From contig DHFP01000202.1 of the NCBI GenBank assembly GCA_002402315.1, forward strand, positions 1 to 13,135: a stretch of DNA of 13,135 bases. Reading direction: 5' to 3'. The notes below the pieces were generated by a model. The model was not told the origin of the DNA, searched no databases, and saw only the letters and a program-made list of their open reading frames with translations. This DNA is from Clostridiales bacterium UBA4821 (lineage in GTDB: Bacteria > Bacillota > Clostridia > Acetivibrionales > UBA4821). Position 1 is the first letter of the stretch. Each line of letters begins with the position of its first letter. This document shows, piece by piece, positions 7,237 to 13,135 of the stretch. The position numbers were made by a program, and so were the translations under genes.

Positions 7237-8132
7237 CCCTTAAAATTATTAAACAATGTTTTTAATACCAAATCATTGTCCTTCCAATCCTTTTTAACTT
7301 TTACCCAGAGTTCCAAAAACACTTTACTTGAAAGAAAAGCTTCAATATCAAATCTTGCAAGCCGCCCTATTTCTTTTAGCATTGAACCCTTCTTACCTAT
7401 AATTATCGGCTTGTGCGAATCCTTTTCACAATATATCACTGCCTGAATGTCCATCATGTCCCTTCCGTCTCTTTCTTTCATGGAAGTAACCTCTACAGCA
7501 ACTCCATGAGGAACCTCTTCCTCCAAAAGATGAAGCGCCTTCTCTCTGATTATTTCAGCGACTATGACCCTCTCCGGCTGGTCAGTAATCATCTCTTCCG
7601 GAAAAAACTTTGGACCTTCAGTTAAAATACCCTTTATTTCTTCAATAACAATATCAATACCATCTCCCTGTAATGCCGAAACAGGTATTACAGAATAAAA
7701 TCCGAATACATCTTTAAATCTATTAATAATTGGAAGTATCTCTTCCTTCTTAACTGTATCAATCTTGTTTATAACCAAAATTACCGGAATCCTGGAATTT
7801 TTTAATTGCTCTAAAATGAACTTGTCTCCTGCTCCAATTTCCTTATCGCCAGCTTCAACAACAAACAGCACTGCATCAACTTCACCAATTGTACCGGTAG
7901 CTGATTTGACCATATACTGTCCCAATTTATGCTTTGGCTTATGTATGCCGGGTGTATCTATAAATATTATCTGATAATCCTTGCCGGTTAGAATGCACTT
8001 GATTGCATTTCTAGTAGTCTGCGGCTTATCAGACATAATAGCAATCTTTTCTCCGGCCAGTTTGTTCACCAAAGTGGATTTACCCACATTGGGCCGACCA
8101 AGTATTGTAACAAAACCAGATTTAAACTTCAT
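7233..8132 (-). CDS. era: GTPase Era
   Basis: Era binds the 3' end of 16S rRNA and is needed for small-subunit assembly. All GTPase motifs are present: G1 GRPNVGKS (12-19), G3 DTPG (59-62), G4 NKID (122-125) and G5 SAL (152-154). The C-terminal KH domain shows VIIGKKG-type sequence IIIGKKGS (243-250) and the usual FLELWVKVKKDW stretch. Length (299) is typical. The start ATG has GGAGG 12 bases upstream, which is long, but no alternative in-frame start exists between them. Upstream of era one often finds cdd or dgkA; here there is degraded DNA instead, so era is the first gene of its cluster. Confidence 0.96.
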   Translation of the reverse strand: MKFKSGFVTILGRPNVGKSTLVNKLAGEKIAIMSDKPQTTRNAIKCILTGKDYQIIFIDTPGIHKPKHKLGQYMVKSATGTIGEVDAVLFVVEAGDKEIGAGDKFILEQLKNSRIPVILVINKIDTVKKEEILPIINRFKDVFGFYSVIPVSALQGDGIDIVIEEIKGILTEGPKFFPEEMITDQPERVIVAEIIREKALHLLEEEVPHGVAVEVTSMKERDGRDMMDIQAVIYCEKDSHKPIIIGKKGSMLKEIGRLARFDIEAFLSSKVFLELWVKVKKDWKDNDLVLKTLFNNFKG

Positions 8133-8171
8133 ATGTACAGAATGCCTCCAAGTGTTTATTTGGTCGGGTTT

Positions 8172-8177
8172 ATTATA
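8172..8177 (-). promoter_or_regulatory. Candidate -10 box of era
   Basis: A perfect TATAAT on the minus strand lies about 40 bases before the era start. The hexamer 17 bases upstream (TACAAT) is not a recognisable -35, so the promoter call is tentative. Confidence 0.35.
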
Positions 8178-8229
8178 TCATAAAGGGTATCGGCATTGTA
8201 TATAGTTTTGTGTTAAATTTGAATGGTAA

Positions 8230-8453
8230 ATTTTAGATATAGATGCCCTTTATGAACCAAAGCCGGTAATAAATCAATTAATTAATAAAATAGCTGCTAA
8301 TAACAATATTTCTGAAAACTGAATTTCCTGGATGAGCCTTATTTTCCCATGGGTGCCAAAGGCAATTTAAGACTTTTATTGATGTATGAAAGTCCTGCTG
8401 AATTTAAATTCCGCAATATATTTGAAACGGCAAATACATTAAGCAGGGTTTAA
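8230..8453 (+). pseudogene. Unrecognised plus-strand gene remnant with a frameshift
   Basis: From 8230 the frame reads LDIDALYEPKPVINQLINK and on to a TGA at 8320-8322. The next frame takes over at once and reads NFLDEPYFPMGAKGNLRLLL and on to a TAA at 8451-8453. The amino-acid composition is protein-like in both halves, and one base restored near 8320 would join them into one frame of about 74 codons. There is no start codon with a ribosome binding site. I cannot name the family. Its stop overlaps the jetD remnant stop on the other strand. Confidence 0.45.
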
Positions 8454-8885
8454 ATAGTATCGCCTTGTGCAATTAACTGAACCCTAGCTATATCAATACA
8501 TTCCTGTTCAAGTTTAATACCATTCTCAACCATATATTTTATAGTTTCAGCAAAAACGCTGTAACCCGGGTCTTCAAGCATTCTCTTTAGTCTATTTCTA
8601 TAATTGCAATCAATTTGAATTGCAAAACGGCTGTACTCTTTCAAGGTTTCCACATCCATTAACAACGGTTTAATTTTTATTCCTGCACTATCAGCCAGAT
8701 AATTAAATATCGAAAATCCCCCGAAATCAATATCTCCCCAATGAAAAACAGGAATATTTTTATCTTCAATACAGAGACTTTAATTTTCTTATAAATTTAA
8801 TCTCAGCCATTCCTGGATAACCGCCAAGATATACGGCCAAAAACTTCCCCCCGGCTTTCCTTATACATTGTCGGAAGTTTTCAAT
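8450..8885 (-). pseudogene. jetD: JetD remnant (C-terminal nuclease part), frameshifted
   Basis: JetD is the Toprim-like DNA nuclease subunit of Wadjet, the SMC-type system that cleaves plasmids. On the minus strand, frame one reads about 38 residues including KFLAVYLGGYPGMAEIKFIR and then meets TGA. Skipping one T at about 8768 continues as EDKNIPVFHWGDIDFGGFS, KPLLMDVETLKEYS and a C-terminal LEQECIDIARVQ. The pattern YLGG, HWGDIDxGGF and KPLLMD is what I recall for the DUF2220-type C-terminal domain of JetD, with its acidic GDID metal-site residues kept. Roughly the first two thirds of the gene are missing, and the fragment joins directly to jetA sequence near 8861-8885. An ATG-initiated frame of 71 codons (8450-8665) is just the tail of this remnant. 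Confidence 0.72.
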
Positions 8886-9340
8886 CTATGATAGCTTCTG
8901 TCGATAATCTCTTTCTTATAGTCTTCAAAATGTAATTTTAAAATATCCTGGGGCTTCTTTTTAGCCTCTTCGGAATAGAGAAGCGTATAAGTAGCATAAA
9001 CATACCCCTGGTACTCTGCCTGGTAGTTCTTACGTACCTTGTCCAAAGTGTCCAGTATTTTTATAGAATAATCATTCAAGTTGATATACTGCTGGTAATT
9101 AGAATAGGTTTCAACTATAATCCACCCATGGTTTTCCAATTTTCTGAGCACAAAACTTGCCCTGTCCCTGGCTGTATTTGAATCTTGCAGAGATTCATTC
9201 CATATCTCATCCTCCAGGGTGCTGTTGAAGAAGTCATTGTCCTGTTTTGCCTCTATATAATCGGAAATTATATCAATTATTACTTCCCGTTCAATGCTAA
9301 AGCTTGTAAGCATGTATTGCTCATAATGTTTTAAGAAATT
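8861..9340 (-). pseudogene. jetA: JetA remnant (Wadjet MukF-like subunit), truncated at both ends
   Basis: The open frame from an ATG at 9313 gives 150 residues. The reading is protein-like a further nine codons upstream (NFLKHYEQY), up to the inverted repeat at 9341. Central parts, RASFVLRKLENHGWI, INLNDYSIKILDTL and YQGYVYATYTLL, match the remembered pattern of the DUF5716-type JetA family (R-A-x-F-L-I-R-K-L-x-x-x-G-W-I, then Y-S-I-K-I-L and Y-V-Y-x-T-Y). Intact members are several hundred residues long and have about 30 more at the N-terminus; here the sequence stops after HRLKTSDNV, where jetD sequence begins. No ribosome binding site fits the ATG. It is a relic of the kleisin-like subunit of a Wadjet complex. 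Confidence 0.72.
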
Positions 9341-9394
9341 ATTATCACCTCAATATTATTATAATTTAAAGTATAATAATATTGAGGTGATAAT
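9341..9394. repeat. Perfect 23-bp inverted repeat with 8-base loop
   Basis: Bases 9341-9363 are the exact reverse complement of 9372-9394, with ATTTAAAG between them. The arms are AT-rich except for a central CACCTCAA/TTGAGGTG. The right arm holds the ribosome binding site (GAGGTG) of the ATPase remnant that starts at 9395; the left arm abuts the broken end of jetA. It could be a natural operator of the ATPase gene or an inverted duplication formed at a rearrangement point. Confidence 0.85.
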
Positions 9395-9487
9395 GTGGAA
9401 ACCAAATTTGTAAACAGAGAAAGTGAATTAGAATACCTGAATAATGAATACAGCAAAAATCAATCCTCATTGGTCAAAGCAGGTTGA
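9395..9487 (+). pseudogene. N-terminal stub of an AAA-family ATPase
   Basis: A GTG with GAGGTG five bases upstream opens a 30-codon frame reading METKFVNRESELEYLNNEYS, then SSLVKAG and TGA. The start V-N-R-E-x-E-L-x-x-L followed by a short spacer and SSLV is characteristic of the archaeal-type ATPase family (PF01637, often with a DUF234 domain), in which the next residues would be a V-x-x-G-R-R-R-V-G-K-T P-loop. Here the sequence is cut just before the P-loop and runs into the 3' end of the deacetylase gene. It cannot be functional as an ATPase. Confidence 0.6.
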
Positions 9488-10273
9488 CTGGAATAAATTC
9501 CCCGTCTTCCTCAAATACTGCCTTCCCTCGTAGTCAAGATAATAATTCTCCTTATGTATCAATCCCGAGACCGGTACTATACTGTATCCTTTATCCTTCA
9601 ATCCCTTAATAAGCGCCCGCAGCGCAGCTGCAGTATATTTTGTATCATTATGCATAAGGATAACGGAACCGTTCTTTACCTTTTTCAACACCCTATCACA
9701 AATATTCTCTGCCGGCAAGTCCTTCCAATCGAGAGAATCTACATCCCACTGTATGGCATACTGCTCTTCCTCTTGAACTGATTTTAGTACCTTATCATTA
9801 TATTCACCATAAGGTACCCTAAAGAGTATGCACTTCTTACCTGTCAGCTGTTCTATCTTTGTATTTGCGTCCCTGATCTCCTGTTTGATCTTTTCCACTG
9901 ATAATTGATTCATATGCGGGTGGGTGTCAGAATGATTAGCAATGTCATGTCCATCCGCCGCAATTGCTTTAACCTGTTCAGGGTACTTTTTCATCCATGC
10001 CCCAACCAGAAAGAAAGTCGCTTTTATGTTTTCTTTCTTTAATGAACTTAGTATAGCTCCTATGTCATCTGCTCCCCAGGCACAGTCGAATGTGATTGCA
10101 ACCTTTTTATCGGGAACATCTACGCTGTATATCGGTACTTTATTACTATTACTGGAAAACACCTGCAGAACATGCGGTGAGAAGACACTGGCACATATAA
10201 ATACAAATAGTATTGCAAATACAATTGTGATAAAAGATAAAATTTTTCTGGCATTCAATATATATATCCTCAT
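9467..10273 (-). CDS. Membrane-anchored polysaccharide deacetylase (PdaB/YlxY-like)
   Basis: This is a carbohydrate esterase family 4 NodB-type deacetylase, likely acting on peptidoglycan or a related polymer outside the membrane, possibly in sporulation. Residues 12-34 form a membrane anchor. Catalytic motifs are TFDCAWGADD (61-70, D63 as base), NHSDTHPHM with H114 and H118, RVPYGEY (152-158), WDVDSLDW (176-183) and ILMHND with H208. The usual second Asp of TFDD is Cys64, as in the DxAWG subgroup, so metal binding may differ. The start ATG has AAGGGGTG eight bases upstream. The last residues (after YYLDYEGRQYL) end at the junction with the ATPase stub, so the final dozen or so may not be native. 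Confidence 0.88.
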   Translation of the reverse strand: MRIYILNARKILSFITIVFAILFVFICASVFSPHVLQVFSSNSNKVPIYSVDVPDKKVAITFDCAWGADDIGAILSSLKKENIKATFFLVGAWMKKYPEQVKAIAADGHDIANHSDTHPHMNQLSVEKIKQEIRDANTKIEQLTGKKCILFRVPYGEYNDKVLKSVQEEEQYAIQWDVDSLDWKDLPAENICDRVLKKVKNGSVILMHNDTKYTAAALRALIKGLKDKGYSIVPVSGLIHKENYYLDYEGRQYLRKTGNLFQSTCFDQ

Positions 10274-10340
10274 GCATTACACCCCTTATAGACACTTCTT
10301 CTTTACAGTGTATGCATTCAAAAATGAGGATATGCCACTT

Positions 10341-10396
10341 AGAAGTGAGAAGTGAGAGGTGAGAGGTGAGAGGTGAGAGGTGAGAGGTGAGAAGTT
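10341..10396. repeat. Tandem heptanucleotide array (eight units)
   Basis: Eight contiguous 7-base units: AGAAGTG twice, AGAGGTG five times and a final AGAAGTT. It lies in the gap between the deacetylase and the HAD phosphatase. The period of 7 is the same as in the nfnB element. Slippage would make its length variable between strains. Confidence 0.9.
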
Positions 10397-10422
10397 GGAA
10401 TCTGGTTTGCTGCTGGCGTCTT

Positions 10423-10439
10423 ACTCAGGGCTCAGGACT
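10423..10439. repeat. Short ACTCAGG/GCTCAGG heptads at the phosphatase stop
   Basis: ACTCAGG and GCTCAGG stand in tandem, followed by ACT. On the minus strand these bases supply the final codons and the TGA stop (10432-10434) of the HAD phosphatase gene. The unit resembles the complement of GAGTCCT seen in nfnB. Confidence 0.5.
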
Positions 10440-11271
10440 GTGTCTCCAATAGCCATTCGATAGCTTTGGCAACCCCATAATTTTCATTTGTGTCGGTAAT
10501 GTAGTGGGCTATCTGCTTAAGTTCAGGTACGGCGTTTCCCATTGCTATCGCAAACCCTACCGTTTTTAGCATATTAATATCATTTTCATTATCCCCTATA
10601 GCGACGGTCTGTGAAATTGGTATTTTAAAATAATTACATAAAAATTCAATGGCTATTCCCTTACTAACACCCTTATTCATTACTTCAAAATTGTCAAAGC
10701 TTGAGCTTGCAATTTCGATGGAATTAATCTTACAAATAATTTCTCTGACTTTTTTAAGGTAGGTAGAGTGGTCGGATATTATTACAAACTTGGAAACCGG
10801 GACGCCCTGCTGTTCAAAGTATTCTCCCAAGTCTCTCACCACCCTTATATCAATCCTGTCTTCATCATCCAGTTCCTTATTTCTTTCAGAATATATCAAT
10901 GACGTGTATTTCAACTGTTCGGTAACCATAACCTCTCCAATGTATGCATGCAAATAAATGTTGTTAGCCTTGCAAATCTCAATAACCTTTCTACTTTCTT
11001 CATCCCTTAGCGTATTTAAGAATAGAAGCTTATTATCAGGCATAGTCCTTATTAAAGCTCCATTGCATGCAATAACCGGATCTTTGACGCCAAGTTCTTT
11101 TGCATAATACCTAGCACCTTTAAATATCCTGCCTGAACAGACAATAACTTTGATTCCACTATCTATGAGTTTTTTTACCGCCACTTTGTTTTGTTCCGGT
11201 ATTTTCTTTTGATCGTCTAATATAGTTCCATCCAAGTCTAGGATGAGCATATTATAATGTCTATTTTTCAC
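10432..11271 (-). CDS. Cof-type HAD-superfamily phosphatase
   Basis: A class IIB HAD hydrolase that dephosphorylates sugar phosphates, FMN or similar small molecules; the substrate cannot be read from sequence. Counting from the chosen start, motif I is DLDGT with nucleophile D12 and acid D14, motif II is SGR (S46), motif III is K204 and motif IV is GDNENDINML with D227 and D231. The cap domain lies between motifs II and III. I prefer the GTG at 11271 (279 residues), because AGGAG lies eight bases before it. The in-frame GTG at 11301 has no ribosome binding site, and its extra ten codons span that AGGAG. The last codons lie in a heptad repeat. Confidence 0.9.
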   Translation of the reverse strand: MKNRHYNMLILDLDGTILDDQKKIPEQNKVAVKKLIDSGIKVIVCSGRIFKGARYYAKELGVKDPVIACNGALIRTMPDNKLLFLNTLRDEESRKVIEICKANNIYLHAYIGEVMVTEQLKYTSLIYSERNKELDDEDRIDIRVVRDLGEYFEQQGVPVSKFVIISDHSTYLKKVREIICKINSIEIASSSFDNFEVMNKGVSKGIAIEFLCNYFKIPISQTVAIGDNENDINMLKTVGFAIAMGNAVPELKQIAHYITDTNENYGVAKAIEWLLETQS

Positions 11272-11323
11272 TTTGATATCTCCTAAAATTATTCTTTTCA
11301 CAATATTATTTCAAAAACTAAAA

Positions 11324-11365
11324 AGAAAAAACCTATGAAGAAATAATACTTCACTGGTTTTTTCT
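11324..11365 (-). terminator. Intrinsic terminator after the aminotransferase
   Basis: AGAAAAAACC pairs with GGTTTTTTCT over 10 bases; after a 2x2 mismatch, TGAAG pairs with CTTCA around an 8-base loop. On the minus strand the stem runs into TTTTTTCTTTTT, a good termination tail. It closes the regulator-aminotransferase operon and separates it from the phosphatase gene. Confidence 0.85.
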
Positions 11366-11375
11366 ATGTAAAATA

Positions 11376-12548
11376 TCACCCAATATCAAATTTCCTCCCA
11401 AACCTGGCTATCCTCTCTAGCGCTGTATTTATCGTATCTATGGAATAAGCATATGAAAGCCTGACAAAGCCCTCTCCGGATTCACCAAAAGCGTTCCCCG
11501 GCACCAGTGCCACCTTCTCATCCTCTAATAGCTTCTCACAAAACTCTGTTGAACTTAGCCCTGTCTCTTTTATTGAAGGGAAAGCATAAAAAGCTCCCAG
11601 CGGCTCAAAGCATTTCATTCCGGCTTTTCTGAGTCCCTGCACAACAACCTTTCTACGCCTGTTATACTCACGGCACATCATATCAACTTCATCATCACAG
11701 TTCTTTAATGCCTCAATTGACGCATACTGTGCAGTAGTAGGTGAACACATTACAGCATACTGGTGTACCTTGAACATGGCACCAATTATATCACGGTGCC
11801 CCACGGTATAGCCCATTCTCCACCCGGTCATTGCAAATGCTTTTGAAAAACCATTTACTACTATAGTCCGGTCTCTCATATCAGGTAAGCTGGCAATTGA
11901 TGTATGCTTTGTTTCATAAGTAAGCTCACTGTATATCTCATCTGATATTACAATCAAGTCATGTTTTTTGATTACCTCTGCAATTTTCTCCAATTCTTCT
12001 TTGGTCATTATGGCTCCGGTTGGATTATTGGGATATGAAATCATAATAACCTTTGTTTTAGGTGTTATCTTTTCCTCAATTTGCTCAGGCAGAAGCTTAA
12101 AATTATTCTCTTCTTTAGTGACTATTATTATAGGCGTTGCACCGGTAAATTCTACACAAGGCTTATAGGATACAAAGCATGGCTGTTGAATAAGAACTTC
12201 ATCTCCGGGCCCTGCCAGCGCCCTAAGAGCAATATCAATTCCCTCACTTCCACCGACAGTTACTATAATTTCATCCTTCTGACTATAGCTTAGGTTATAC
12301 TTACGGTAAAGGTACCTGGCTATTTCTTCTCTTAGTTCAGCTAAACCCCAATTGGATGTATAGTGGGTGTAGCCCTTCTCCAAAGAATAAATACCCGATT
12401 CCCTTACCCTCCATGGAGTAACAAAGTCAGGTTCTCCAACACCGAGAGATATAGCATCTTTCATTTCCGTCACAATGTCGAAAAACTTTCTTATACCAGA
12501 AGGTGGTATATTCCTGACGACAGGGTTTATTTTATCAATCAGGTTCAT
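11376..12548 (-). CDS. Class I/II pyridoxal-phosphate aminotransferase
   Basis: A fold-type I aminotransferase of the aspartate/aromatic group (PatA-like, about 390 residues). PLP-binding features are SYPNNPTG with N175, D203 in ISDEIYSEL, the Schiff-base lysine K236 in GFSKAFAMTGWRMGY, and the carboxylate-binding R363 in FVRLSYAYS. The amino-acid substrate cannot be fixed; aspartate, aromatic amino acids or N-acetyl-diaminopimelate precursors are all possible in this group. Its ATG overlaps the stop of the Lrp-type gene as ATGA (12545-12548), and GGGAGG lies nine bases upstream, so the two are cotranscribed and probably translationally coupled. Control by the neighbouring Lrp-like protein is likely. 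Confidence 0.92.
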   Translation of the reverse strand: MNLIDKINPVVRNIPPSGIRKFFDIVTEMKDAISLGVGEPDFVTPWRVRESGIYSLEKGYTHYTSNWGLAELREEIARYLYRKYNLSYSQKDEIIVTVGGSEGIDIALRALAGPGDEVLIQQPCFVSYKPCVEFTGATPIIIVTKEENNFKLLPEQIEEKITPKTKVIMISYPNNPTGAIMTKEELEKIAEVIKKHDLIVISDEIYSELTYETKHTSIASLPDMRDRTIVVNGFSKAFAMTGWRMGYTVGHRDIIGAMFKVHQYAVMCSPTTAQYASIEALKNCDDEVDMMCREYNRRRKVVVQGLRKAGMKCFEPLGAFYAFPSIKETGLSSTEFCEKLLEDEKVALVPGNAFGESGEGFVRLSYAYSIDTINTALERIARFGRKFDIG

Positions 12549-13024
12549 AGGGTTATAACCTCCCTGTCATCTTTCATCTTTTCATGCAGTATAACCCCAT
12601 CATTCTTATACTTCTTTAAAACGAAATGAGTAGCCGTACTCATGACTGAATCTAAAGGAGCTAGTTTCTCGGCAACAAATAGCGCTACCTCTTTCATGGT
12701 TTTGCCTTCAATTATTACCGAAAAGTCAAAGCTGCCTGACATCAGATACAAAGCTTTTACCTCCGGAAAGTTATATATACGTGAAGCAACCTTGTCAAAC
12801 CCCTGGCCTCTTGCAGGAGTTACCTTTACTTCAATTAGCGCCGTTACACATTCAGCATCAGTCTTTTCCCGGTTTACTACTGTTGTATATCCGGCAATTA
12901 TATTATCTTCTTCAAGCTTTTTTATGATCTGATTTACTTCATCTATATCTCTGCCAGTCATGGCCGCAATCTGCTCCGTACTGGTCCTGCTATCCCTCTC
13001 AAGTATTTCAAGTATATCTATCAT
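12545..13024 (-). CDS. Lrp/AsnC-family transcriptional regulator
   Basis: An N-terminal winged helix-turn-helix (DILEILERDSRTSTEQIAAM through the recognition helix ending KKLEEDNIIAGY) is followed by an RAM effector-binding domain with VTALIEVKVTP and the conserved turn LMSGSFDFSVIIEG, where an amino-acid ligand would bind at the dimer interface. Three in-frame starts are close together (GTG 13033, ATG 13030, ATG 13024). I choose 13024 (159 residues), because AGGAG lies eight bases before it but only zero or two bases before the others. It heads the operon with the aminotransferase, typical of local regulators that sense the substrate or product of their partner enzyme. Confidence 0.92.
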   Translation of the reverse strand: MIDILEILERDSRTSTEQIAAMTGRDIDEVNQIIKKLEEDNIIAGYTTVVNREKTDAECVTALIEVKVTPARGQGFDKVASRIYNFPEVKALYLMSGSFDFSVIIEGKTMKEVALFVAEKLAPLDSVMSTATHFVLKKYKNDGVILHEKMKDDREVITL

Positions 13025-13055
13025 TTTCATCACTCCTGTTCTTTTGATTTATAAT

Positions 13056-13085
13056 ATTATATAGTTGTATTGAGAAAAATACTAT
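13056..13085 (-). promoter_or_regulatory. Promoter -10 with overlapping dyad before the Lrp-type gene
   Basis: A perfect minus-strand TATAAT (13056-13061) lies about 32 bases before the chosen start. It abuts an imperfect dyad at 13061-13085 whose arms are ATAGT-TGTATT and AATACTAT around GAGAAA. No good -35 box is seen at 16-18 bases, where the dyad sits instead. AT-rich dyads of this size are usual Lrp-family binding sites, so autoregulation is a reasonable inference. Confidence 0.45.
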
Positions 13086-13135
13086 AATTTTGAATAAATA
13101 ACTGTCGGCGAAGTTACAGTTCAGATGTCTACTTT

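Noticed and set aside
8450..8665. A separate 71-codon gene on the minus strand
   Set aside because: Its frame continues upstream as conserved JetD-like sequence to the frameshift, and the ATG has no ribosome binding site. It is the tail of a pseudogene.
9942..10355. A 137-codon plus-strand open frame
   Set aside because: It is the shadow of the deacetylase gene on the opposite strand, without a ribosome binding site or recognisable content.
10341..10396. CRISPR-like array
   Set aside because: The units are only 7 bases long and contiguous, with no spacers, so it is a simple tandem repeat.
13094..13120. Small inverted repeat AACTGT/ACAGTT near the right edge
   Set aside because: A 6-base stem with a 10-base loop and no T-run; too weak to call a terminator or riboswitch, and the window ends just after it.

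Overview
The window looks like chromosomal DNA from a low-GC, spore-forming, anaerobic member of the Clostridia, probably of the Ruminiclostridium/Acetivibrio type. The evidence is AT-rich intergenic DNA with strong AGGAGG-like ribosome binding sites, TTG/GTG starts, the short 640-residue aconitase paired with a short isocitrate dehydrogenase, an NfnAB transhydrogenase, the Firmicutes order era-yqzL-recO, and a PdaB-like deacetylase. The genus is an inference.

Layout. (1) Bases 1-3207, plus strand: a short tail of an upstream reading frame, a weak terminator, a good sigma-A promoter (220-248), then acn and icd, the two steps from citrate to 2-oxoglutarate. (2) 3251-8132, minus strand: era, then yqzL (46 codons), recO, nfnA, nfnB and a 130-codon unknown gene coupled to nfnB by an ATGA overlap. 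NfnAB exchanges electrons between NADH plus reduced ferredoxin and NADP+, which fits the biosynthetic need for NADPH near acn-icd. (3) 8133-9487: a graveyard. On the minus strand a fragment of a Wadjet jetA gene is joined directly to a frameshifted 3' part of jetD, with jetB and jetC missing. On the plus strand there is an unrecognised frameshifted remnant and the first 30 codons of an AAA-type ATPase cut off before its P-loop. A perfect 23-bp inverted repeat separates the jetA and ATPase remnants. (4) 9467-11301, minus strand: a membrane-anchored polysaccharide deacetylase and a Cof-type HAD phosphatase, with heptanucleotide tandem repeats between them. (5) 11324-13135, minus strand: a terminator, a class I/II aminotransferase and an Lrp/AsnC regulator in a two-gene operon with a dyad over its -10 region.

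The most interesting items are the collapsed Wadjet locus with its three sharp junctions, and the heptad/palindrome element that lies in frame inside the linker of nfnB and resembles repeats near 10.4 kb. I see no intact new defence system, no CRISPR array, no tRNA or rRNA, and no complete transposon.
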